Origin: Candidatus Thalassarchaeaceae archaeon
GTDB lineage: Archaea; Thermoplasmatota; Poseidoniia; Poseidoniales; Thalassarchaeaceae
DNA length: 64,000 nucleotides
Assembly (NCBI GenBank): GCA_943841885.1
Contig: CALSZZ010000002.1
Location: 299,835 to 363,834 of the forward strand
Direction: 5' to 3'
Below the pieces are notes generated by a model. It was not told where the DNA came from. It saw nothing but the letters and a program-made list of their open reading frames with translations, and made no database searches. The position numbers and the translations under genes were made by a program. Numbering within the stretch: the stretch's first letter is position 1; each line of letters opens with the position of its first letter. Shown here piece after piece: positions 19,801-26,302 of this stretch.

Positions 19801-22800
19801 CCAGGGGATTTCTTTAACATATCAGGTTCATTAACTTCTGATAATAATTCTGCTTTAACTAATAGGCAAGGGACTTTACTAAGTCCCGCACTTACTTTCT
19901 CTATAGATGGCGATTTTAATACATTCATCGTTTCTTCAATATCTATTGACTCTGATGGTAACTGGTCGGCAGAAATTAGATTAGATTTATCATTCCCTAG
20001 AGGGGTTCATGGGATTGATGTTGTGTTTACTCCTGGAGTAAGTTATTATGGAGAAAGTACAAATAATTCAATTTTTGATAGTAAAGGGTATTCATTACTA
20101 TCAATCCTTAGTCCACTAGATCTCGATCCAGACAGTAGAACAATAAGAGGAGATTCAATTTCTATCAATATTTCAATTATTGATAATGCAGGCTCAGCAG
20201 TAATCGCAGTACCATATGACGTAAGTATTGATGATGTTATTATGGAAACAGGATTTACTGATTCTAATGGGGAATCAGCATCAATTATTTCCATAAATCC
20301 ATTTACTACACCTGGGCCAATTACTATTACTGTATCTTTTGATGGTATTAATGGTTCAACGGGACTTCTTGGGGACGAATCATTTACTAGGTTAGTAATA
20401 TTAGCTCCAACAGTTATAGAAATATTAGAAATTACAGGCTCATTTATTGCTGGTGAGAAAATTACATTCCAAGGCACACTAACCGATGAACATGGTGAGA
20501 ATCTACTCGGTCCTGAAGCATCTTCCGGGGGAATTTTACATCTTTTTATAGACGACTTAGATGTTGGTCCAATGTACACCACTCAATCAAATGCGTCTAC
20601 TACCATTTGGAATGTAACCTATGATGTTCCACCAGACATTAATTATGGAGGGCATTCAGCTTCTGTAAGTTTCTTGGGGGGATTCACATGGGTAGATCCT
20701 ATGGGCCAAGGCGATTCCCTAAATCCAGAATACTATTTACCATCGTTAGCAAATATTAATTTTAATATTTCACAATTATCTCAAGTTATAATCACCACTC
20801 CGCCTAGTGATGTTGATCGTAACGATCTAGTCTTAATTGAAGGCCAACTAACAGATAAAGTAGGAAGGGAAATACCTAGTAGAAATTTAGAAGTATTTAT
20901 GAATGAACAATTCATGACAGATTTGATAGTTGATGAAAATGGTGAATTTAGTGTCTATATTCCAATACCTCCAGATATGGATTTAGGGCCACAAATCGTG
21001 AAGATTATTTTTTCAGGTGAAGAATTCATCCTTCCCTCAAATTCTTCTACAATTTTTGTAGTGCATGGGCCTGTATTCCCATTTGTGTATACTCCTAATT
21101 CTGCAGCCGTAGGCGATTCTCTATTAATCGAAGGTTCCGTTAAAGATAATTTACAAGATGGTTGGTTATCCAATCATACAATAGAAATTCTTGTTGATGG
21201 AGTTTTGATGGGAATAACTACTTCTAATTCTACAGGTTATTGGGATTATGAATGGACTATACCCGAATCTCTAGATATTGGCAATCACACATTAACGGCT
21301 TTCTCTCCCTCTCAAGGATATCATCGGCAAGGAATTTATGAAACAAACCTTACAGTAGCATATCATACAGTTATTTCTCTATCAATTGAATCCAATTCAA
21401 TGACAAGAGGTGATCATTGGAAATTCGATGGTAGGTTGTATGAGGGAGATACTCCTTATCAACTAGGACTAGAAAATAGAGAAATATCTGTATTATTGAA
21501 TGGAGTAGAAATATCAAAATTATTTACTAACAATGATGGTTCTTTCATGTATAATCATTCCCTGGGATATCAAATATCTAGAGGGATTCATGACGTTAAC
21601 TTCTTATTCGACGGTGAATTATTTTATCTTCCCTCTAATACAAATATTACGACATATGTTAAATCAGATATCAGTATAGAATTATCTCCGATAACTCATA
21701 CAATTATACGTAGTTCAGAAAATCAACCAATAAAAATACAAGGCTTTGTGAGGGAAATAGGTGGGCAATTTAACGTATTTGAAAATTTGACTCTTAAGTT
21801 GTATTCTGGAGAAAGTGATTTACCATTTAGAAACGACCCATGGGCTAGTTCTGGAACACTTAATTTTCAAATAATTTCTAGTGCTCGTGAATTTATGGAA
21901 CCAGGAATAAATAATTTAGAACTCTTAATCCAGGCAGATGAATCTCGTTATCTAAATGGGGCCTCAATCAATGTAGATGTCACTGTTCTTGTTTCTGTTG
22001 ATTTTGATTTCTCCAGTCTTGATTTATCTAATGGCCAGAGAATACTACGAGGTTCTGTTAATCTAACAGCAAATGATACCGGGGAGCCTTTGCCCAATAT
22101 TCCAATGTCTGCTTTACTAGTTAACGGCTCCACTACACATTTTTCTTCTATCAAACTAACAGATGATAATGGTCGTTTTAATTATGAATTCAAATCATTA
22201 TCTCCGCTACCTCCTTTATCTGATAAAGCATCATGGGGAATTTTAAATGTCCAATTATCATCAGATTCAGATTTTATTGACCCACTTAGCCTATCTGGAC
22301 TTGTGTTGCAAGGTAACTTGGAGATAAGTTATGAAGTAACTTCCGATAAGTCATTTTTCCAGTCAACAATTTTTGGAATTATGTTTGTAATTTTAGTATC
22401 TTCATTAGTTGGTACTTTTGTAATCTTTAATCGACGAAAGATGTCTGAAATATCTGAAATAGCTGGAATATTCAATTACGCTTCAGAACTTCTTGAAGCT
22501 GGTGATGAAATGAGGGCAGCAATATTCGAGTGTTACCAAAATCTTTGCGAGGTCTTCATGCGCAGAGGCTTTTTACGCCGTGGTTTCGAAACAGTTCGAG
22601 AGTTCGAATTGGCAATTAGGCTAGCGTTGCCTGAAATTAGTGAAAATTCTCTGGTAGCTCTAGACAGAATATTTGAAGAGGCCCGTTATTCGAGTCATAT
22701 TTTGGGAGAATCTGATCGTAAAAATGCTCAACACGCACTTTCTTTAGTACTAAATGAATTAGAACAGTTGCAAGACGTACCCACTAGAAGAGAGGAATCA

Positions 22801-22818
22801 ATTGAACTAGAAAACTAA
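13879..22818 (+). CDS. Giant surface protein: calcium loops, transglutaminase core, Ig-like repeats, anchor, DUF4129-like tail
   Basis: A 2979-residue protein. Residues ~17-40 are a hydrophobic signal/anchor. Residues ~42-740 hold about a dozen thrombospondin type 3-like acidic loops (DTDGDGIPDGWE type) expected to bind calcium. A transglutaminase-like core at ~930-1040 has the catalytic triad Cys968 (EGSCDEF), His1016 (WWVEVH) and Asp1038 (FEACPD). Residues ~1060-2820 are repeated Ig-like/Big-type domains, rich in N-glycosylation sequons. A transmembrane helix lies at ~2830-2850, and a cytoplasmic DUF4129-like helical domain at ~2865-2965 (FETVREFELAIR, LDRIFEEARYS). Transglutaminase plus DUF4129 is the TgpA arrangement, but the multi-pass N-terminal part of TgpA is replaced by the calcium region and the stalk is huge. 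Substrate unknown; peptide cleavage or crosslinking at the surface is possible. Confidence 0.9.
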   Translation: MDVSFEKSDNGVHLRKIRSAIFFSLVMLCASLSALEFGIWKAMATTDQDGDGLSYGLEFLINTQPQDWDTDNDGLPDGWEWQYGLDPLSSLGNNGSTGDPDLDSLNNLNEYLYSIPSNWDFSGTPNELDNGVWWNGTVPVSNWDEESAMQLLQGSGGDGFDEDPVGNICADTFDNDGDGLVDDFDNDKDGDADCSSDDDDGDGLIDEDVNGWDTDGDGIPDGWEVAYGLDPTSNSNMDGTFGDPDGDGLINLYEYINPAWNTRNGSTFPPTQYFRPGPVNMTFTTSPCNPVLELGPGGCQIFTAEVDGITQTDPQNNDTDGDGLNDSHEALILLTDPTEPDTDGDGIPDGIEVNGLYGDPEQPSDPRDNNTDDDHLDDGEEDTNGNGIIDEGETDPTRIEDEGDIDNDGLQNWEENLTCTFWDNPDSDGGGISDGDELDFMRSTNPCISTVNLEFIVLSWDSNVNTLQLNSTENINPNPVDWRQNQAPMAYYVSLSGNLTGFRFSSIFGDTLRGVDTEMPLGVASIIITNGSWCWNATAGAINDPHCDDDYPDLDSDGLADWEELEGTWGFVSRINMTDSDGDGVDDLSEIQNSTNPMEPCHNLLDTDGDGLNNYFENNTGCSLSFGISPGNMTLDTYLTLWNQSDSDNGGVSDGQEYLDGTNPQNNPADDINPTDTDGDGIPDTIEQDIGTDWLDPDTDGGGIPDGQECPESFWSTDCLDSTSDPFNSSDDIDFNSLYFSAYNLSSGADPSLKHYWRWHTYDSYTGVSWGVNSSLTGNTVITPASNISQGVSDPAFWNSSSATDWELVFDSGLLTPGIELIAPYNVFEFDSWTEFTAGLNFSNYTRDIIIDNSNIDSLFISAPEIIFSSEIRENSTFFTASPYATDLPDDYLSSAGQLVNNITQQVINSSGAISAWDKILAIQDFIVNGNETFTFLRNHDGSSRPSDLGMESDLSHWILNSSLEGSCDEFTSLFAVMLRHAGMPSRKVTGFAEGDWNGKSFDIYGKDFTWWVEVHLQTNQNQGNLDMGWIPFEACPDMSLVEVTNVSWSPDTLKRDLIGENISVDGVLKFVDNSSVAPEIDLSLYLISPLEVSNIPGSASLNEYLVATTTTDENGLFNLSGLPDEIISPGYASLVIQTSKKNYVGDQGISFSWTINITDNVNISILEPMPIIEPMLGVGVNTTISGQMSWASSPKIDPTLVDNLQLELSYSTSLDGDVIISTEIGAGGYFEFIVPIQDNEPLGIINATLDFFGWHQDDFNNLTNPLYHANPKSLTLPLNITPSPNMSITLESSNINNTIIDINSFIFLNGTVLSRGLNPSSLNGTLSLDMRRSDMNGPYVNLKNWNLNTSSWTSNPGEFEIVWFFNESEVPIPAGLVEVKFQFNADNLSASDQETFSDTFGIRSEIYFNYTLVADMRGTLIDVDVILSDHTGTSFASFLGNYTLDFNGTQVWNVSDPPTPKLLVEWTPSLDIVPGDYSWELSYSGTTWLKPSNIVDQIRIRGRANVTTTIGSEWSQGGDLSSPNWISGIARDIVLGNAIIGNNSSISLTLQVPSNLPPSPDGFPPAPIVYDLAFGWIDEQTGEYNLSFVMPGEIASGVYDLRIDLDFSINPPPGGRYYQDNSVLLIQAGIQSEFLVTTNDSVAIVVAGENIQLNVTVNDIADFSRLSNVTVEIYFDWGGPSQNLLQIVQTNNDGTASFNALIPSITVPGYYELRIFAPDDLTDNLDDENAGRWLSHEIFVNLTVQVPSLVQINSIPSEVTALQFFTVSGVVMDSVDANRTVQGPVDIEIFFLDDPEEILISDFTTSINGSFTISVPTDVSGDGVSSGLKILIVSVVNDSSPFYLTGTGDTNILVRGIPNFVDTSPFINTVADRGSSISVAATLVEFNDNNRPLSDFSVNVKFHDTWLGANITGEEGEVDFTFTIPNNHPLGLINVSFFFNGSETLHSTIKIINTITIRSPTSIEIYPIVANPFPGDFFNISGSLTSDNNSALTNRQGTLLSPALTFSIDGDFNTFIVSSISIDSDGNWSAEIRLDLSFPRGVHGIDVVFTPGVSYYGESTNNSIFDSKGYSLLSILSPLDLDPDSRTIRGDSISINISIIDNAGSAVIAVPYDVSIDDVIMETGFTDSNGESASIISINPFTTPGPITITVSFDGINGSTGLLGDESFTRLVILAPTVIEILEITGSFIAGEKITFQGTLTDEHGENLLGPEASSGGILHLFIDDLDVGPMYTTQSNASTTIWNVTYDVPPDINYGGHSASVSFLGGFTWVDPMGQGDSLNPEYYLPSLANINFNISQLSQVIITTPPSDVDRNDLVLIEGQLTDKVGREIPSRNLEVFMNEQFMTDLIVDENGEFSVYIPIPPDMDLGPQIVKIIFSGEEFILPSNSSTIFVVHGPVFPFVYTPNSAAVGDSLLIEGSVKDNLQDGWLSNHTIEILVDGVLMGITTSNSTGYWDYEWTIPESLDIGNHTLTAFSPSQGYHRQGIYETNLTVAYHTVISLSIESNSMTRGDHWKFDGRLYEGDTPYQLGLENREISVLLNGVEISKLFTNNDGSFMYNHSLGYQISRGIHDVNFLFDGELFYLPSNTNITTYVKSDISIELSPITHTIIRSSENQPIKIQGFVREIGGQFNVFENLTLKLYSGESDLPFRNDPWASSGTLNFQIISSAREFMEPGINNLELLIQADESRYLNGASINVDVTVLVSVDFDFSSLDLSNGQRILRGSVNLTANDTGEPLPNIPMSALLVNGSTTHFSSIKLTDDNGRFNYEFKSLSPLPPLSDKASWGILNVQLSSDSDFIDPLSLSGLVLQGNLEISYEVTSDKSFFQSTIFGIMFVILVSSLVGTFVIFNRRKMSEISEIAGIFNYASELLEAGDEMRAAIFECYQNLCEVFMRRGFLRRGFETVREFELAIRLALPEISENSLVALDRIFEEARYSSHILGESDRKNAQHALSLVLNELEQLQDVPTRREESIELEN

Positions 22819-23319
22819 TTATTCTATTTGTAGTTCTAAGTAATCATTAATCCATTTACCATTAGAAATTTTTTGATTTTCTCCTATCTTAAATGTCTCA
22901 ATCATCCCCCCAAAAACTTCTGGACTCATTATTCTAACAAGATTATTGCCTTTATTTCTACTAGTTTCAACAATTATTTCAGTAGGAAATCTTGTCGACA
23001 AAGGAATTTTAATTTTAGAATTATCTAAAATTCCTCCTACATCCTCTAAAAATAAATCTAAACTTTTGTTACTTCTTGAAGATATTTTTTCGGATTTTAT
23101 AGTGTCTGATATTTCTGAGATAATACTCTTGTGAGTATTATTTACTTCTTCCAAATGAGGCATATTAGACAAAAAACTATTATGCATAATTTCTGCAGTG
23201 ACATCTAGCCCAGGATTAGGATTATTAGGTACTTCTCCATGTATATTCAAACCATCCTCAATCGATAATTCTATTCTCATCCACTCCATATTATCATTCC
23301 CCAAACATCTAACTCGCAT
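22819..23319 (-). CDS. Unknown protein coupled to DinG/XPD-type helicase
   Basis: A 166-residue protein not recognised from sequence. Its ATG overlaps the helicase stop (TAATG), so it is probably translated by coupling with the helicase. No transmembrane segment or zinc motif is seen. There is a helical middle (SLDLFLEDVGGILDN), and the C-terminal half looks strand-rich (TEIIVETSRNKG, NDYLELQIE). The stop is adjacent to that of the convergent giant gene at 22818. Tight coupling suggests an accessory subunit of the helicase; that is inference only. Confidence 0.72.
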   Translation of the reverse strand: MRVRCLGNDNMEWMRIELSIEDGLNIHGEVPNNPNPGLDVTAEIMHNSFLSNMPHLEEVNNTHKSIISEISDTIKSEKISSRSNKSLDLFLEDVGGILDNSKIKIPLSTRFPTEIIVETSRNKGNNLVRIMSPEVFGGMIETFKIGENQKISNGKWINDYLELQIE

Positions 23320-25394
23320 TAACCCATTGATTCTTTGAATCTTTTTGCAGGCTCTGGAAAATAATCAAAAAATGACTTAGTAAATTTACCCGTTCTTTCA
23401 GGATTACTTACTTCTATAGTTTGTAATGAATCTGGCATACAAATTTTATAATTTCTTTGTAAAAGTCGATTTTCTAGAAGTACTACTAATGCCCTATCTT
23501 CTCCTTTTCTTATTGGTCTTCCTATTGCCTGCATTAAATTATTTATAGCTGGTTGCGAACTTGAATATCTCCATGCTAAAGAATTCCCAAACCGTTTCTC
23601 ATAATATTTTTTTAATGCATCTTGTTTTGCACTAGGTGGTGCCAATGGTAACCCAACACATATCACAGCTTGGAGGATATTATCGGGATAATCTACGCCC
23701 TCTGAGAATTTACCCCCTAATACGCCCATCAATACCCCCCTCTCTCCATTCGATTCTAGTTCATATAGTATCTTTTTGTTAATTTCTATATCTCTTTTTG
23801 ACATCGCCCTCTTCTCTTCAATTACTTTAATTCTTGGCCATGACGAGGGTAACCAATCTTCTTCTAGGGTTCTAAATTTTTCCATCATGGCATAACTTGG
23901 AAAGAATAATGCTATGTTACCTTTAGAATTCTTAATAGTTAAAGAAATGTGTTGATTTATCTTGTTCGTATTCGTTAAACCTCTGGAGGTGAACTTAGTT
24001 GTCACATCTCTTGCTATCAAAACAGGTCGTCTGTTAGAAAGAAAATCAGATTTATATTCTCTAGAAATACTTTTTCTATCTTCAGGTATTTGTAGTACAT
24101 CTGAATACATTGAAGGAGGGTATAATGTTCCAGACATTAGTATTGATCCACTAGTTTGTTCAAATAACGGTCCGCTAACTACTCCTGGATCAAGTAAAAA
24201 ACTATGAACTCTGATTGGCTGTTTAGTTTGTTCTCTTCTTTCCCGGCTACTGGAGGGAATTCTATCAATAACTAATGCTAATGCAGAATTATTTTTGTAC
24301 TCCAAACATATTTCTAACAAATATGCCAGTCTAGAACATGCTGTTTCGTCTTCATCTTCTCCAAGTTCTTCTGGAGTCACAACATACAATAATTTTATCA
24401 TTCTGTTAAGTATTTTATATTTTTTCTCTCGACTTACATCTAGTGATTCCATTAAACTTTCATTAATATTATTTAAAAAATCACTTGTTTCTATTTTCAT
24501 ATCTTTCTTATCGCCTAATTCCTTTTCCTTTGCATCATACCATTTTATCATATCTTTCTTAAGTTTATTCAATTGCCTTTTTAATTTCCTAATCTCATCT
24601 ATTTCTTCAGAATCAAAGGTATTTTCTATGTCTGATTCATCAATTGCTTTCTCTTTATCTGCTAAATACTCATTAGTTTCATCATAAGCATGTCCAAATG
24701 CTTTACGTTGTAAACTTCTTTCTAGTCCATTCCTGACTCTATCGGGTAAATTATGTGCTTCATCAACTATTAGAATGGAATTTACCAGATCTACACCCAT
24801 CGATGAGAGCGATGATTTCATTATATTTTCAATAAATACATGGTTATAATCACATACTATGACATCAGCATCCTTTGCAGCAATTCTTGCAGCCGCCCAA
24901 GAACAGATTTTTTCATCTCTACTCAATTTAATTACTTCTTCAACATGCATCGGTCGTTCTAATATCATATTTGCCAGTTTCACTTTATTACTTCTTCTAG
25001 TCTTTTCTTGAATTCCAAATTCACAATTACATTCTCCAGTTATTGGTTGAACTTCTTCACACATACTTTCTCGACCAATCATATCAGTCAATTTTATTTG
25101 TAATTGATTAGTTAATTTTTGATTAATTTTTTTAATTGTATCTACAACTATCTTATGTTGCGACTGTCTCCCTGTTAAAAATAATATTTTTTTACGATTC
25201 TTTGATTGACTTCTAACTTTTAATGCAGCTGCAAGGGAAGCAGCAGTTTTACCAATGCCTGTAGGTGCCGAAGCAATAAGGAAACCATTTTCTTCGAGTA
25301 TACTTATAGAATCAAGTAACATCTCTTTTTGAGAATCTCTAAGTTCATTATGAGCAAAGAATTCACACGCAGATGTCAGTTCTCCCTCGCCCAT
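23319..25394 (-). CDS. Fe-S superfamily 2 helicase, XPD/DinG type
   Basis: A ~691-residue 5'-3' type DNA helicase. Motif I is SAPTGIGKTAAS. Four cysteines (SMCEEV, GECNCEF, KICSWAAAR) sit where XPD and DinG carry their 4Fe-4S cluster. The DEAH box is in SILIVDEAHNLPDR. A motif like LMSGTL marks the second RecA lobe, and QAIGRPIRKGEDRA is motif VI. These proteins act in repair and in unwinding stalled or structured DNA. The frame extends to 25457, but ATG 25394 puts ACEFFAHNELRDSQKEML (the Q-motif region) at the normal N-terminal position; the upstream 21 residues are unlike the family. A coupled small gene follows at 22819. Whether it is the XPD or DinG orthologue needs a phylogeny. Confidence 0.88.
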   Translation of the reverse strand: MGEGELTSACEFFAHNELRDSQKEMLLDSISILEENGFLIASAPTGIGKTAASLAAALKVRSQSKNRKKILFLTGRQSQHKIVVDTIKKINQKLTNQLQIKLTDMIGRESMCEEVQPITGECNCEFGIQEKTRRSNKVKLANMILERPMHVEEVIKLSRDEKICSWAAARIAAKDADVIVCDYNHVFIENIMKSSLSSMGVDLVNSILIVDEAHNLPDRVRNGLERSLQRKAFGHAYDETNEYLADKEKAIDESDIENTFDSEEIDEIRKLKRQLNKLKKDMIKWYDAKEKELGDKKDMKIETSDFLNNINESLMESLDVSREKKYKILNRMIKLLYVVTPEELGEDEDETACSRLAYLLEICLEYKNNSALALVIDRIPSSSRERREQTKQPIRVHSFLLDPGVVSGPLFEQTSGSILMSGTLYPPSMYSDVLQIPEDRKSISREYKSDFLSNRRPVLIARDVTTKFTSRGLTNTNKINQHISLTIKNSKGNIALFFPSYAMMEKFRTLEEDWLPSSWPRIKVIEEKRAMSKRDIEINKKILYELESNGERGVLMGVLGGKFSEGVDYPDNILQAVICVGLPLAPPSAKQDALKKYYEKRFGNSLAWRYSSSQPAINNLMQAIGRPIRKGEDRALVVLLENRLLQRNYKICMPDSLQTIEVSNPERTGKFTKSFFDYFPEPAKRFKESMG

Positions 25395-25477
25395 AAAAAG
25401 AACTTGAAAATAGAATGACCAAGAAGATTGGCTTTGTATTATTGAAAAATTACTCATTATGGTTTAATTTATGTTGC

Positions 25478-25494
25478 CTCGTGTATGGCACGAG
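25478..25494. promoter_or_regulatory. Perfect inverted repeat upstream of the helicase
   Basis: CTCGTG-TATGG-CACGAG forms a 6-bp perfect inverted repeat with a 5-bp centre. It lies between the stop of the small basic protein (25517) and the helicase start. It could be an operator for the ribbon-helix-helix protein upstream, or an RNA hairpin. No T-run follows it on either strand, which argues against a terminator. Confidence 0.4.
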
Positions 25495-25516
25495 ACGGTG
25501 TGTGTTGAGTAGTATC

Positions 25517-25762
25517 TCATCGATTCCTTTCAGAAAATTTTGACCTACTTGATAATCCAGCAAATCCTCTTGTATTTCTATATTCTATCCCTCTTGGAAA
25601 TCTTGGAGCTTCTTTAGCATTATATCCCACGGCATTCGAGAGCTTAGCTCTTTGAACTATGCCTGCAAAACCTCTTTGGAATTTATCTTTGGATTTGGGA
25701 GTGTTGACGAGGGGGTTTTTAGGCCCCCCCGCATTTTTTGTGTGCATCCCATCTTCGCCCAT
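25517..25762 (-). CDS. Small basic protein with two RGFAG motifs
   Basis: An 81-residue, strongly basic protein that I do not recognise. It contains two copies of a motif of the form RGFAGxxxRxK(L/F)S: RGFAGIVQRAKLS near residue 30 and RGFAGLSSRSKFS near residue 65. They are separated by FPRGIEYRN. It has no hydrophobic segment. GGTGAGAG lies just upstream of the ATG at 25762, and the gene begins 8 bp after the stop of the ribbon-helix-helix gene, so the two are probably co-transcribed. The Shine-Dalgarno match and internal repeat support a real gene. Arg/Gly richness suggests nucleic-acid or ribosome binding (inference). Confidence 0.65.
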   Translation of the reverse strand: MGEDGMHTKNAGGPKNPLVNTPKSKDKFQRGFAGIVQRAKLSNAVGYNAKEAPRFPRGIEYRNTRGFAGLSSRSKFSERNR

Positions 25763-25770
25763 TCTCTCAC

Positions 25771-26154
25771 CTATTGAGCGTTCGATTCGCTATCATATCG
25801 TATTTCAATTTCTTTCATTCTGGATGAAATTAATTTATCTACAGTTGCTCCTTCGACTATTTCACGTCTAATTAATTCTCTAGCTCCTTGTTTTAGGACA
25901 GATTCTGGTGATTCTGCATGTATTTTACAGAAGTCTTTCATCCTAACAGATAGATCTGGTCCCAAATTAACTTCTATTATGTCTCCTATTGAAGTTAGAG
26001 GACTCTTAACATATTTTTTAATTGCCTCTCTTATGACGTCAGACCTATTTCTTGTACCTTCTAATCCAACTCTTTGATCTAACTCTAGTAAGAAATCCTC
26101 GGGTATTCTCAGAGATACCATTGGGCTGTTCCCTGCCACTCGAGAGGACTTCAT
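25771..26154 (-). CDS. Ribbon-helix-helix transcriptional regulator (CopG/NikR-like)
   Basis: A ~127-residue regulator. The strand-helix-helix DNA-binding domain is at the N-terminus: MVSLRIPEDFLLELDQRVG followed by RNRSDVIREAIKKYV. The rest (~80 residues) is helical and charged, and may be an effector or oligomerisation domain; it lacks the NikR nickel ligands. The open frame reaches 26217, with ATGs at 26178 and 26154. I prefer 26154 because the AT-rich inverted repeats at 26169-26211 then lie upstream as a possible autoregulatory operator. It forms a short operon with the small basic protein. Confidence 0.82.
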   Translation of the reverse strand: MKSSRVAGNSPMVSLRIPEDFLLELDQRVGLEGTRNRSDVIREAIKKYVKSPLTSIGDIIEVNLGPDLSVRMKDFCKIHAESPESVLKQGARELIRREIVEGATVDKLISSRMKEIEIRYDSESNAQ

Positions 26155-26164
26155 TGAACGACCC

Positions 26165-26255
26165 AAAGTACATTTCATGTATAAATGTAATGCAATTGCA
26201 ATGCAAATGTAGTACAATTTATCATAAATTATAAAATATATATAATTATTTTCAG
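26165..26255. promoter_or_regulatory. Divergent promoter/operator region (RHH gene and HD gene)
   Basis: This gap separates divergent genes. It holds TACATTT (26169-26175), AAATGTA (26183-26189), the palindrome TGCAATTGCA (26191-26200) and a second AAATGTA (26205-26211). An AT-rich TATA-like stretch (ATAAAATATATATAATT) at about 26231-26247 could serve either direction. The inverted repeats are candidate binding sites for the ribbon-helix-helix protein. Seen in sequence; function inferred. Confidence 0.5.
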
Positions 26256-26302
26256 TCTATTTGAAAGGTAGAACTACTTGCCAATTATGAGAGAGGAGTT
26301 TT

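Noticed and set aside
20046..20582. 178-codon minus-strand frame
   Set aside because: It lies wholly within the 2979-residue gene, antisense, with the complement of Ig-repeat composition and no recognisable domain.
25711..25730. G5/C7 runs suggesting a hairpin or quadruplex
   Set aside because: There is a single G run per strand, so no quadruplex. The short stem falls inside the small basic protein's reading frame (GGPKNPL) and is explained by its codons.
25517..26154. Toxin-antitoxin system
   Set aside because: The small protein matches no known toxin fold by eye and its repeats suggest a structural or nucleic-acid-binding role. Kept only as a possibility in the finding.
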